This document shows, one piece after another, positions 8,096 through 15,680 of a stretch of 19,587 bases of DNA. Position 1 is the stretch's first letter. Every line of letters starts with the position of its first letter. The position numbers and the translations under genes were made by a program. The notes beneath the pieces were generated by a model. That model made no database searches and had not been told where the DNA came from. It saw only the letters and a program-made list of their open reading frames with translations. Origin of the DNA: Candidatus Hydrogenedentota bacterium (GTDB taxonomy: Bacteria > Hydrogenedentota > Hydrogenedentia > Hydrogenedentales > SLHB01); assembly GCA_013349485.1 (NCBI GenBank), contig DUZM01000019.1:1-19587 (forward strand), read 5' to 3'.

Positions 8096-8124
8096 ATTAT
8101 GCCAAGAAGTTCCAGGCATGTCAA
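8096..8124 (-). promoter_or_regulatory. Strong candidate promoter of padR-HAAS operon
   Basis: The minus strand carries TTGACA (8119-8124), a 17-bp spacer and CATAAT (8096-8101): a perfect -35 and a 5-of-6 -10. The transcript would start near 8090 and give a leader of about 25 bases before the ATG at 8065. The -35 box is part of the repeated TGTCAAGGGC motif. Confidence 0.7.
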
Positions 8125-8259
8125 GGGCCAACCGGGCCAGTGTCGCGCTCGCCTGCCGGCGCTGTCTGCCGCGGGAGCCGTTCGCATGGGCCAACGCGAC
8201 GTACTTCCGCCTGCAATGACGAGACATCTTGTCAAGGGCGCGACTTGCTGGCCTTGACA
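8119..8259. repeat. TGTCAAGG motif, three copies in the padR/carrier-protein control region
   Basis: TGTCAAGGGC is exactly repeated at 8119-8128 and 8230-8239. An inverted copy, CCTTGACA, lies at 8252-8259, giving TGTCAAGG-N14-CCTTGACA. The first and third copies coincide with the -35 boxes of the two divergent promoters; the second has no matching -10. The extended identity beyond TTGACA suggests a regulator site rather than chance -35 similarity. Confidence 0.45.
8217..8234. promoter_or_regulatory. 18-bp imperfect palindrome, candidate PadR operator
   Basis: TGACgAGAcaTCTtGTCA is self-complementary at 14 of 18 positions. It sits about 20 bases upstream of the -35 of the plus-strand gene and about 95 bases upstream of the padR -35. 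PadR proteins bind dyads of about this size, classically ATGT-N8-ACAT; this site is not that exact form, although it contains ACAT. Assignment to PadR is inference. Confidence 0.3.
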
Positions 8260-8283
8260 GAATTCAGCCAGTGCCGCTACGAT
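8254..8283 (+). promoter_or_regulatory. Candidate promoter of the carrier-like membrane protein gene
   Basis: TTGACA (8254-8259), an 18-bp spacer and TACGAT (8278-8283) form a sigma-70-like promoter with a perfect -35 and a 4-of-6 -10. It would yield a leader of roughly 34 bases before the ATG at 8324. Confidence 0.5.
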
Positions 8284-8323
8284 CTCATGAGGCCGGGAGC
8301 AATCGGACGTCGAGGAAACGGAT

Positions 8324-9562
8324 ATGAGACTCGAAATGACGGAAATGCTGATGGCGCTCGAGGCAGAGTTCGGCATCGAGATCGACGACGAGGCCAACGA
8401 CATCCGAACCGTCGGCGACCTCCACGACTATATCATGACAAGACTGGAATTGCGTCCGGCCGAGCGGTTCTGTCTGAGCGACGAGGCGTTCGGCAAACTC
8501 CGGCAGGCCTTGGCGGAACAACTCGATGTCCGTGAAGCAGATATCGTTGCCGGCGCCAAGATGGAAGATCTTGTGCCGCGCAAGGGCCGCCGAGCACACT
8601 GGCGGGCAGTGAGCAAACGACTCGGGTGGCGTCTGCCGGAACTGTGCCGGCCGCCCTATCTTAAGGTGCTGCAGTGGATGCTTTGCTCGCCGTTACTGAT
8701 TTGCTGGACAGCATTATTCCTTGCGACGGCCTTCATTCTGTTTGTCTACAGCGAGGTGCCCTTGATCGCGCGGTGCTTCCATGTCCTTGCAGTCCTTTGG
8801 CTCTACGTTACGGGGCCTTGGCTGTGTTACCGGTTTACGCTTTTCCTCGTCAAGCCCTGGGCAAACCGTTTTCCCTCGGATTGCGAGACGTTCGCGGGGG
8901 TCGTTCATGCCGTCACGCGCCTCAATCGTCGGTTCATTGCGAGGCAAGACGAGTCGACAGCGAGGGGCGCGCCGGAACGCTGCGGCAGCCCGCCGACGTT
9001 TTTCACATTGCGCGCGGCCTTGATGGATCGGCTCGGCTTGGCCAAGCACCGGGTACAACTCGATACGAAGATGAGCGACCTGATCCCGCGTAAGAACCGA
9101 AGGCCGCTCTGGCGCGAGCTCGGTGAAGCACTCGATTGGCGGCTCCCGCGCCTCCGTCGTCCGACCTCCCTTGTGCTATCGGTCGGGCTCCTTTGGCTGA
9201 TCTGCGGCGCGGTCACGTTCGGCATTCTTGCGCCTTTTGTCCAAAGCCAAGGATTCGGCACGAAGTGGGCAGTGGCTGGTTGTGTGGCTGCTTACGCGCT
9301 GCTCACATGGCCTTACTACTATCTCGCGTCGAGGCTGACCACCCCGTTAGCCGTGTGTTTTCCTTCAGGATGCGCTACCGTTGGTAAGGCCGTCATGAAC
9401 CTGCTTTTCCTTAACCGCGACAAGATTGTCCCCAAGGGCCAGCGGACGAGCGAAGAAAAGGTTTGGTGGCGCATGAAGGAAATAATCGTCGAGCGGCTGG
9501 ATGTGAAGCCCCACGAGGTCACCCGCGACGCGCGGTTCTTCGAGGATCTCGGCGCAAGCTGA
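8324..9562 (+). CDS. Membrane protein with split, repeated acyl-carrier-protein-like segments
   Basis: The protein has 412 residues. Residues 1-40 (EMTEMLMALEAEFGIEI, IRTVGDLHDYI) resemble the second half of an acyl carrier protein, after the phosphopantetheine serine. Two homologous modules follow, near 51-205 and 221-368. Each starts with a carrier-like first helix (KLRQALAEQLDV / TLRAALMDRLGL), then K-M-x-D-L-x-P-R-K-x-R-R and W-R-L-P, then two hydrophobic segments and an FPS-x-C motif. The C-terminus (380-412) is the first half of a canonical carrier protein and stops at FFEDLGAS, where DSL would follow. No Asp-Ser-Leu site exists anywhere, so it is unlikely to be pantetheinylated as it stands. 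ATG 8324 has GAGGA 7 bases upstream. I recall similar planctomycete hypothetical proteins; the function is unknown. Confidence 0.85.
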   Translation: MRLEMTEMLMALEAEFGIEIDDEANDIRTVGDLHDYIMTRLELRPAERFCLSDEAFGKLRQALAEQLDVREADIVAGAKMEDLVPRKGRRAHWRAVSKRLGWRLPELCRPPYLKVLQWMLCSPLLICWTALFLATAFILFVYSEVPLIARCFHVLAVLWLYVTGPWLCYRFTLFLVKPWANRFPSDCETFAGVVHAVTRLNRRFIARQDESTARGAPERCGSPPTFFTLRAALMDRLGLAKHRVQLDTKMSDLIPRKNRRPLWRELGEALDWRLPRLRRPTSLVLSVGLLWLICGAVTFGILAPFVQSQGFGTKWAVAGCVAAYALLTWPYYYLASRLTTPLAVCFPSGCATVGKAVMNLLFLNRDKIVPKGQRTSEEKVWWRMKEIIVERLDVKPHEVTRDARFFEDLGAS

Positions 9563-9638
9563 CGCCCGCCAGGCCGAAGACTCCCATCCTCGCATCTGTT
9601 ACGCGCTTCCGGGTAACTCTTCTAAGATTGTTTTCACA

Positions 9639-9737
9639 TTCGTCGTCGAAAAAACGCTTCTTGTCCGCCCCTGCGTACTTGGCAATATTCCCGATGGCTT
9701 CGATGATGTCGAGAAGCCGTTCCTTGTCGCTGCTCAC
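9639..9737 (-). pseudogene. HEPN (DUF86-type) toxin remnant, truncated
   Basis: Starting at GTG 9737, 33 codons read SSDKERLLDIIEAIGNIAKY and end in KRFFDDE. This is the N-terminal signature of HEPN/DUF86 toxins of MNT-HEPN (type VII) modules, which are about 110-120 residues long. After Glu33 the similarity stops in all three frames and the expected continuation, including the catalytic R-x4-6-H motif, is absent. The reading frame stays open to 9519, into the antisense of the neighbouring gene, but the tail looks non-coding. The GTG overlaps the reconstructed antitoxin stop as GTGA, the usual arrangement. The toxin should be inactive. Confidence 0.7.
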
Positions 9738-10025
9738 AGGGCTATGGCCTCTCTCAGCACCCGTTCGCGGATTCTCGGACGCAGCCCTCTCGCTGACAAC
9801 ATCGACTTTACGATGTAGCAGCGCTTCAAGTTCGCGTTCGAGCTTGGCGTGTGTCAACAACGTGACGTCGGGATCGAGCGTGACAAGCAAGTCCACGTCG
9901 CTCCGGTTATCGGCCTCGCCGCGCGCTGCGGAGCCGAAGACGCGAACTTCGTGGGCGCCGTGTGCACGCGCGACGCGCAGAATTTCTTCGCGCTTCTCCA
10001 GGAGCATCTCTACAATCCGCGCCAT
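9734..10025 (-). pseudogene. MNT-domain nucleotidyltransferase antitoxin, frameshifted
   Basis: From ATG 10025 (GGGAG six bases upstream) the frame encodes a minimal nucleotidyltransferase: VFGSAARGEADNRSDVDLLV, with the GSxxRG loop at 31-36, Asp43 and Asp45, and a third Asp in KVDVVSER. At CCCTCTC (9785-9791 on the plus strand, GAGAGGG in the gene) the frame is lost. Reading on in the next frame gives RGLRPRIRERVLREAIAL and a stop at 9734-9736, exactly the family's normal C-terminus. A 2-base loss in a GAGAGA run, or a 1-base gain, explains this. As sequenced, the ORF instead runs in frame into the HEPN remnant. In intact modules the MNT enzyme AMPylates and neutralises the HEPN RNase; this pair looks decayed. 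Confidence 0.72.
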
Positions 10026-10165
10026 CCTATTCTCCCATTGCACGCGTCAGGTTGGGCGCCTCGGCTGCACTGTTTGCCGTTAACGCGGCCGCTTTCGCTC
10101 TCCGTGCACCAGAACATCTCCGCAATGATACGGCATTGACGCGCTCGCCGCCAAGTGCGGCAGAC

Positions 10166-10194
10166 TTGCGCGACGGCGGCGGGCCGCGTACATT
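10166..10194 (+). promoter_or_regulatory. Weak candidate promoter of the GH38 gene
   Basis: TTGCGC (10166-10171), 17 bp and TACATT (10189-10194) match the consensus at only 3 and 4 of 6 positions. The position, about 35 bases before the ATG, is reasonable. It is the best pair I could find in the 203-bp gap between the MNT and GH38 genes. Confidence 0.2.
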
Positions 10195-10228
10195 AGGGCG
10201 ACATTTCTCAGCTACGGGGAACTCAACG

Positions 10229-12682
10229 ATGCAAGCCAAAGATTACGTACTGCACATGGTGGGCAACGCCCACATCGACCCGACCTGGTTGTGGCGGTGG
10301 ACAGAGGGCTACGCGGAGGTGCGTGCGACGTTCCAGAGCGCGCTCGATCGCATGAACGAGACTCCTGAATTCACCTTCACGGCGTCCAGCGCGTGTTTCT
10401 ATGCGTGGGTGAAGCAATGCGACCCAGAGATGTTTGAAGCGATCCGCGCGCGGCTTCGCCAGGGACGGTGGGAAATTGCGGGCGGCTGGTGGATCGAACC
10501 TGACTGCAATATCCCCGAGGGGGAATCGTTCGTGCGCCACGGCCTCTACGGCCAACGCTTTTTCGAGCGTGAATTCGGCATCCGCGTAACGGTGGGCTTC
10601 AATCCGGACAGTTTCGGCCATGCGGGCGCGCTGCCACAGATCTTCAAAAAGATGGGCATCGATTACTACGCGTATTCGCGACCGCAGCCGCATGAATTCC
10701 AGTATGCCCACGGCATTGTCTTCACGTGGCGGGCCAAAGACGGTTCTGAAATCCTGGCCTGCGAAATGCCCGAAGGCTACGGCTCGCAAGGCGGCGCGCC
10801 GCTGCGTGAACGGATGCGGACCATGCCGGACCACCCGGCTCGGAATCCGGGGCAGACCCACATCCTGTGTCCCTACGGCGTCGGGAACCACGGCGGCGGC
10901 CCTACCAAAGAATGCATTGCCGAGATTCTGTGCGCGCAAGAAGATGACACAATGCCCAATCCCAAATTTTCCACGCTCGAAACCTTTTTCAGGGATTTCA
11001 CGGCCTCGACAAAGGACGAAGATATCCCCGTGATTGACACGGATCTCCAAATGCATGCCGTCGGGTGTTACAGCGTTCATTCCGAGATCAAGCGCCTCAA
11101 CCGGCAGGCGGAGCACGCCCTCATGGCGGCGGAGCGTTGGGCAACGGCGGCCTGGCTGGCCTTGAGGCGCCCGTATCCGGCCGCGGAAATCGAGCGGGCG
11201 TGGCGCGACGTCTTATACAACCAATTCCACGACATCCTCGCCGGCACCAGCATCGAAACCGCCTACGCCGACGCGCGCGACCAGTTCGGCCGGGCCCGCC
11301 GTATCGCCAGCGAAATCACGAACGAGGCCATCCAGACTATGGCACAGCGGATCGACACCGCTGCGGAGGGCAACACCTTAATCGTTTTCAATTCCCTGCC
11401 TTGGCGCGTCAAGGGGCCTGTTATTGCCTCGGACATCATCGCGCGGCAGCAGCCCGAATCGCTCGCCTTTGACAAAAAACCGCTCTGTGTCGTCGACGAC
11501 GCCGGTCAACCCGTGCCGTGTCAGGCCCTCCACGGCGAGAAAATAGGCGGTTTTGCCTATACGCTCGTGGCCGACGTGCCCGCCCTCGGGTATCGTTGCT
11601 ATCATGCCCGGTTTTCCGGCGAGCCGGCCGTATCGGGGCGGCCCTTGTCCGCGTCCCCAGACTTCCTCGAAAACGATTGGTGGCGTATCGAACTCGATCC
11701 CCTGGACGGCCACATTGCGCGCCTGTATGACAAACAACACGCCGTCGAGGTGCTCGAGGCCGGCAATGTACTCGCGTGTCTGGCCGATTCGACGGACACG
11801 TGGAGCCACGGCGTCGATAGGTACGGCGAGGAAGTAGGTCGATTCCGTGCGGCATCCACGGCCCTGGTCGAAACCGGCCCGGTGCAGGCCACCCTCAAGA
11901 TCGTCTCGGCGTGGCGCGACTCGACCGTCGAGCAGTTTGTCACGTTGTATCGAGATATCGACGTCATCGACTGCACGTTCCGCATCAACTGGCAAGAACG
12001 GCGTCACGTGCTGAAACTTGCCTACGACACGTTCATCGAAAACGCAGTGGCCGTGTGCGAGACACCGTATTGCTGGGACGAGCGGCCATCCACGGGCATC
12101 GAGTTTCCTGGCCAGAAATGGCTCGACCTGACGGGGGCTGTCGCGGGCAAGCCCTACGGGTTGGCCGTGCTCAACGACTGCAAACATGGGTTCGACGTCC
12201 AGGGGCGGACCATGCGGGTGACCTTGCTTAGGAGTCCGCACTACGCCCACCATGACCCGTGGCAGCCGGATGCCGCCGAGTCGGTGGCCATCATCGACCA
12301 GGGTTGGCAGACGGTGCGCACGCGGCTCGTGCCGCACGCAGGGACTTGGCAGGATGCCCGGGTGCCGCAGCGCGCCTGGGAACTCAACGAGCCCCCTATC
12401 GCCCACCATGAATACAGCCACCCGGGCTCGTGGCCCGGTTCCGGTTCGTTTCTAGGGGTCGACTCGGCCCATGTCCTGCTCACCGTTCTCAAGAAGAGCG
12501 AGGACGGGGACGACCTTATCCTGCGCGGCTACGAAGTTGCGGGCCGACACGGCGAAGTCGCCGTCGATTTTCCCCAGGCCGGCAAGAGCGTTCGGACGTC
12601 ATTCTCGCCCCACGAAATCAAGACGCTGCGCGTGAACCCGTCGACGTGGGACCCCAGAAAAGTGAACCTGCTCGAAGAGTAG
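10229..12682 (+). CDS. Glycoside hydrolase family 38 alpha-mannosidase
   Basis: This 817-residue enzyme is a retaining, zinc-dependent alpha-mannosidase. The catalytic domain starts at once with NAHIDPTWLWRW (metal ligands His15 and Asp17), then FNPDSFGHAGALPQI with the nucleophile Asp127, and PYGVGNHGGGPT with His221. YNQFHDILAGTSIETAY marks the middle helical domain, and the C-terminal beta domains include LLRSPHYAHHDPW. I choose ATG 10229, with GGGGA 8 bases upstream. The open frame extends back to 9962, but that part is antisense to the MNT gene and not protein-like. No signal peptide is seen, so it is probably cytoplasmic and acts on imported manno-oligosaccharides or glycan fragments. 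It stands alone, without a transporter or sugar kinase in the window. Substrate (alpha-1,2/1,3/1,6 linkage, or mannosylglycerate) is not predictable. Confidence 0.93.
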   Translation: MQAKDYVLHMVGNAHIDPTWLWRWTEGYAEVRATFQSALDRMNETPEFTFTASSACFYAWVKQCDPEMFEAIRARLRQGRWEIAGGWWIEPDCNIPEGESFVRHGLYGQRFFEREFGIRVTVGFNPDSFGHAGALPQIFKKMGIDYYAYSRPQPHEFQYAHGIVFTWRAKDGSEILACEMPEGYGSQGGAPLRERMRTMPDHPARNPGQTHILCPYGVGNHGGGPTKECIAEILCAQEDDTMPNPKFSTLETFFRDFTASTKDEDIPVIDTDLQMHAVGCYSVHSEIKRLNRQAEHALMAAERWATAAWLALRRPYPAAEIERAWRDVLYNQFHDILAGTSIETAYADARDQFGRARRIASEITNEAIQTMAQRIDTAAEGNTLIVFNSLPWRVKGPVIASDIIARQQPESLAFDKKPLCVVDDAGQPVPCQALHGEKIGGFAYTLVADVPALGYRCYHARFSGEPAVSGRPLSASPDFLENDWWRIELDPLDGHIARLYDKQHAVEVLEAGNVLACLADSTDTWSHGVDRYGEEVGRFRAASTALVETGPVQATLKIVSAWRDSTVEQFVTLYRDIDVIDCTFRINWQERRHVLKLAYDTFIENAVAVCETPYCWDERPSTGIEFPGQKWLDLTGAVAGKPYGLAVLNDCKHGFDVQGRTMRVTLLRSPHYAHHDPWQPDAAESVAIIDQGWQTVRTRLVPHAGTWQDARVPQRAWELNEPPIAHHEYSHPGSWPGSGSFLGVDSAHVLLTVLKKSEDGDDLILRGYEVAGRHGEVAVDFPQAGKSVRTSFSPHEIKTLRVNPSTWDPRKVNLLEE

Positions 12683-12753
12683 CTGTTCGCCTCGTGACGC
12701 GCGTTGTGTTCCGCGAGCGTCGGACAAGGACCCGGCGGAAGGCGGCAATGGTG

Positions 12754-12891
12754 GCACGGGCTTCCAGCCCGTGACGGGTGTTTGGCTCTTTCGCACGGGC
12801 TTCCAGCCCGTGACTGGCGTTTGGCTCTTTCGCACGGGCTTCCAGCCCGTGACTGGTGTTTGGCTCTTTCGCACGGGCTTCCAGCCCGTGA
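12754..12891. repeat. 39-bp tandem repeat of palindromes, 3.5 copies
   Basis: The palindrome CACGGGCT-TCC-AGCCCGTG (8-bp stems, 3-base loop) occurs four times. The units start at 12754, 12793, 12832 and 12871, exactly 39 bp apart. The spacers between palindromes are almost identical (ACTGGTGTTTGGCTCTTTCG), varying only at one or two bases. The array lies between the converging GH38 and comEC stop codons. In translation it makes spurious repetitive ORFs on both strands. I recall this kind of sequence scattered in planctomycete-like genomes. It could end transcripts from both sides, but there is no T-run after any stem. Confidence 0.93.
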
Positions 12892-12893
12892 AT

Positions 12894-12912
12894 CATGGCC
12901 AGGATGGCCATG
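12894..12912. repeat. Single palindrome adjoining the 39-bp array
   Basis: CATGGCCA-GGA-TGGCCATG follows the array directly. It has the same design as the array palindrome, 8-bp stems around a 3-base loop, and the loop GGA is the complement of the array loop TCC. A related repeat class is likely. The rest of 12913-12986 shows nothing I can interpret. Confidence 0.55.
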
Positions 12913-12986
12913 CCACCTATTTTCCGCCGTCGCGCCTTGGATTTGCAGGCATCTGCGTCGCTTCGCTACGGTTGGATTTGTCCGGG

Positions 12987-15353
12987 TCAAAGGCGTGGTT
13001 CGTAGACGTAGCCTCGGCGTTGGCGCTCCCCGTATATGTCCAGGTTACCGTCGCGTTGTCTCAGCGAGATTGCCCCGAGACGATCGGTGCGCCAGACGGC
13101 AACACCTCGATGTTCGTAGCGATCGATGACTGCGTCGCTGACAGCCTGTCTACCGCCGTAACCGCCCGTCGAGACGACACAATGACGCGGCATGACGCAG
13201 TCGATGAAGCGTTGGGAACTGGACGTGCGCGAGCCGTGGTGCGGCGCTTTCAGCACCGTGGCGCGGCAGTCCGTCGAGACCACCGCTGTCTCCGCCTCGA
13301 CCTCGATATCCCCCGTGAACAACACGTCCATCCCGGGCCAATCGAGTCGCAGCACCAGCGACGCGTCGTTGTTCGGGCTCGTCGGCGGCCAGGTGCTCGG
13401 CGGATGCAACACCTCGAGCGTCCCGCCCGCAATCGGGATAGTGTCTCCTTTCGCCATGCGTTGAACCGGGATGCGCCGTTCTGCACACCGAGCCAGAATT
13501 TCCTCTTCAACGCGCTGGTCGGTCGCTAAAGGGTTCAGGATCACGCGGCCGACGGTAAAATGGTCGATGACGTAGGCCAGCCCGCCTCCGTGATCTCGGT
13601 CTGGATGCGTCATGACCACGTAATCCAAGTGCGAAACATGGCTTGCCCAGAGAAACGGCGCCACCACGCGTCGGCCCGCCTCGATATATTCGATGCTGTC
13701 GCCGCCGTCGATGAGTACGGTGGTTCCCTCGGGGGACCGGATGAAGGCCGCATCGCCGTGGCCGACATCGAGGAATACGACTTCAGGCCGCGGGCTGAAC
13801 GGCCGCCAGCATATCCACGTTGCGGCGAGAACGAGGGCCGCGCCAATCGCCCACGGCTTCGGGCGCAACGCAGCCAGGGCCCGATACCCGAACGCCACCG
13901 TCGCCCAATAGCACAGCATCGCAAGGACGGTTGGGCTTACGAGATAGAGGTGCGACCCTCTGACGTGCGCCACAAACGCGACGACGCCCCGAATCGAGTA
14001 CACGACGGGGACGAGCGCATGGCCGAACAACGGCGCCGCTGGCGGGACCACAAGGCTGCACGCAGTGGTCAACAGGCAGAGCCAAAGCGTGACCGTCAGC
14101 AGCGGCACCACGGCCAGGTTCGCCAATGGCGCCGCCAGCGGTAGGATATGGAACCGGTGAATGGCAAGTGGGAAAGGCAGTATCTGAACGGCGAGCGTCG
14201 TCGCAAGCCCGTCCCGTAGCAGCCGCGGTAGCCGCTCGAGGAACACCGAGATAGCCTCGCGAAAGACGAGTATCGAGCCTATACTGGCGAAAGACAACTG
14301 GGCTCCCGGATCGAATAAAATGTCCGGCGTGTGCAACAGAAAAAGAATGCCCGATAGACTCAGGGCAGTCGGGGCGTCGGGCTCCCGCTCGAAGAGGTCC
14401 GCCATCAGATAAAGTGCAATCATAATTGCGGCGCGCAGCGTGGCCACCCGGGCGCCCGCCACCAAGGCAAATACAAACACAAATAACATGGTGACGACGG
14501 CCCGGAGCCGGCGGTTCCTCAGTACAAACCCCAGCAGCATCCGCCCGCTTACGTAAATGATGCCGGCGTGCACGCCCGACACGGAAAGGATATGCGCCGT
14601 GCCGGAAACCACGTAACGCGCGTACTCCTCGGAGGTCATTTCCGTGCGGTCGCCAAGCCACACGCACAACACAAACTCGAGGACGGTTTCGGGAACGCAT
14701 CGCCGCAGCCGATCCGCCTCGATGCGTCGCAACCGGGAGACCCAATGCGACGCCGACCACCGGCGCCCCGGCGCGACCCGATCGACGGCCTCAGGGCCTC
14801 GCAGTCTGATGGCCGTGTGCACTCCTCGTCTGCGCAGGTAGTCTTCGATGCTTTCGACGCCCGGATTGACGCGGCCCAAAGCGGGGTCGAGCGTGCCCGC
14901 GACCCGCACGCGCTCGTCGGAAAACACGGGCCCCGAGGGATCCGTCCAACGAACAAACACGCTGCCGCGCAGCGGAAACGATTTCCCGTCCACGCGGACG
15001 AGGTCCACATCGAGCACAAAACGGGTATAGGACGCGCCCGCCAGAAGAAGGTCCGGCCGACGTACCCGCCCCTCGAGTACGAAGGCGGCGTCTGGATGCC
15101 CGGCGCTGTAACGGCTCAACGCATCGCCCGGGGGTCCGGCATGGCGCCCGTTCCACAATAGTGCCCCCGCAGCGAAGAACGACAAGGCGAGGCCGACCCG
15201 TTGCGAGGCCGAGCGATGCCGGCGCACGAAGAGCACAACCAGCGCCGCGAAGCACAGCGAGATCGGCGCCGCCGCCCCCGGCACAAGGCCCGTTGCCGCG
15301 GCCCAGATCCCTGCGGCAAGCGCCGCCGCGACCCATACCACCGGACGCTTCAC
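12987..15353 (-). CDS. comEC: ComEC/Rec2-family DNA uptake channel protein
   Basis: ComEC carries single-stranded DNA across the inner membrane during natural transformation. The 788 residues show an N-terminal membrane pair (RPVVWVAAALAAGIWAAA), a soluble OB-like region with EDYLRRRGVHTAI, a multi-span competence domain with HILSVSGVHAGIIYV and ATLRAAIMIALYL, and a C-terminal metallo-beta-lactamase-like domain from about 527. That last part contains FLDVGHGDAAFI, THPDRDHGGG, NNDASLVLRLDW, LFTGDIE and LKAPHHGSRTS, so its metal motifs look intact. I prefer GTG 15353, with AAGGGA upstream and the membrane segment right after it; a GTG at 15425 in frame would add 24 unlikely residues. No other competence genes are in the window. 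Identification is firm; actual competence is not shown. Confidence 0.92.
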   Translation of the reverse strand: MKRPVVWVAAALAAGIWAAATGLVPGAAAPISLCFAALVVLFVRRHRSASQRVGLALSFFAAGALLWNGRHAGPPGDALSRYSAGHPDAAFVLEGRVRRPDLLLAGASYTRFVLDVDLVRVDGKSFPLRGSVFVRWTDPSGPVFSDERVRVAGTLDPALGRVNPGVESIEDYLRRRGVHTAIRLRGPEAVDRVAPGRRWSASHWVSRLRRIEADRLRRCVPETVLEFVLCVWLGDRTEMTSEEYARYVVSGTAHILSVSGVHAGIIYVSGRMLLGFVLRNRRLRAVVTMLFVFVFALVAGARVATLRAAIMIALYLMADLFEREPDAPTALSLSGILFLLHTPDILFDPGAQLSFASIGSILVFREAISVFLERLPRLLRDGLATTLAVQILPFPLAIHRFHILPLAAPLANLAVVPLLTVTLWLCLLTTACSLVVPPAAPLFGHALVPVVYSIRGVVAFVAHVRGSHLYLVSPTVLAMLCYWATVAFGYRALAALRPKPWAIGAALVLAATWICWRPFSPRPEVVFLDVGHGDAAFIRSPEGTTVLIDGGDSIEYIEAGRRVVAPFLWASHVSHLDYVVMTHPDRDHGGGLAYVIDHFTVGRVILNPLATDQRVEEEILARCAERRIPVQRMAKGDTIPIAGGTLEVLHPPSTWPPTSPNNDASLVLRLDWPGMDVLFTGDIEVEAETAVVSTDCRATVLKAPHHGSRTSSSQRFIDCVMPRHCVVSTGGYGGRQAVSDAVIDRYEHRGVAVWRTDRLGAISLRQRDGNLDIYGERQRRGYVYEPRL

Positions 15354-15445
15354 CGGCGCGTTCCCTTCGCGCCGCTGCCGCCCGCCCGAGTGCCTCCCAT
15401 ACGTACACCCCGCGCGTCCGCACACCCGATTGACGGAGCCCTCGC

Positions 15446-15595
15446 CTATTCCCCTGCGGAAAGGGTGAAGCCGAGTATTTGCAGGAAAAGGTTAAGGATC
15501 GTGTAGAGATAACTGAGCGGGTTCTCGAGCGGGATCGTGAATACCTGGCCCAGCGTTTCTCGGGCAAATAGTCCCAGTCCCTCGATGATGGCCAT
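15446..15595 (-). CDS. Possible small membrane protein, 49 residues
   Basis: ATG 15595 follows GGAGG at a spacing of 9 and opens a 49-codon frame. It encodes MAIIEGLGLFARETLGQVF, a short polar stretch, a hydrophobic helix LSYLYTILNLFLQILGFTL, and ends SAGE. The frame can be extended to 15706, but the extra residues look random and overlap the upstream gene's end. It lies between the ArnT-like gene (86 bp upstream) and comEC (92 bp downstream), all on the same strand. A weak TTGCGA-N18-TAGGCT lies upstream (15621-15650). I do not recognise a family. The ribosome site and amphiphilic design favour a real gene, but proof would need conservation. Confidence 0.42.
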   Translation of the reverse strand: MAIIEGLGLFARETLGQVFTIPLENPLSYLYTILNLFLQILGFTLSAGE

Positions 15596-15680
15596 ACCTG
15601 CGAACCTCCATCCTGTCACTAGCCTAAGCAAACGTCCATGCGGATCGCAAGGCAGCTCGACGCGGCACAAGTTGTCTACA

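Noticed and set aside
8066..8227. Longer N-terminus for PadR
   Set aside because: The extension would cross the excellent TTGACA-N17-CATAAT promoter, and the PadR domain starts only after 8065.
9519..10025. A natural MNT-HEPN fusion protein
   Set aside because: The linker region in the next frame is exactly the normal MNT C-terminus with a GTGA overlap, so the fusion is a product of a frameshift.
9962..10228. N-terminal extension of the GH38 ORF
   Set aside because: It overlaps the MNT gene on the other strand, lacks protein-like sequence, and ATG 10229 has a good ribosome site directly before the conserved NAHIDPTW.
12754..12891. CRISPR array
   Set aside because: The 39-bp period has near-identical spacers and the conserved unit is a short palindrome; there are no variable spacers and no cas genes.
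12771..13529. Repetitive 252-residue ORF
   Set aside because: It is the translation of the tandem repeat followed by antisense of comEC.
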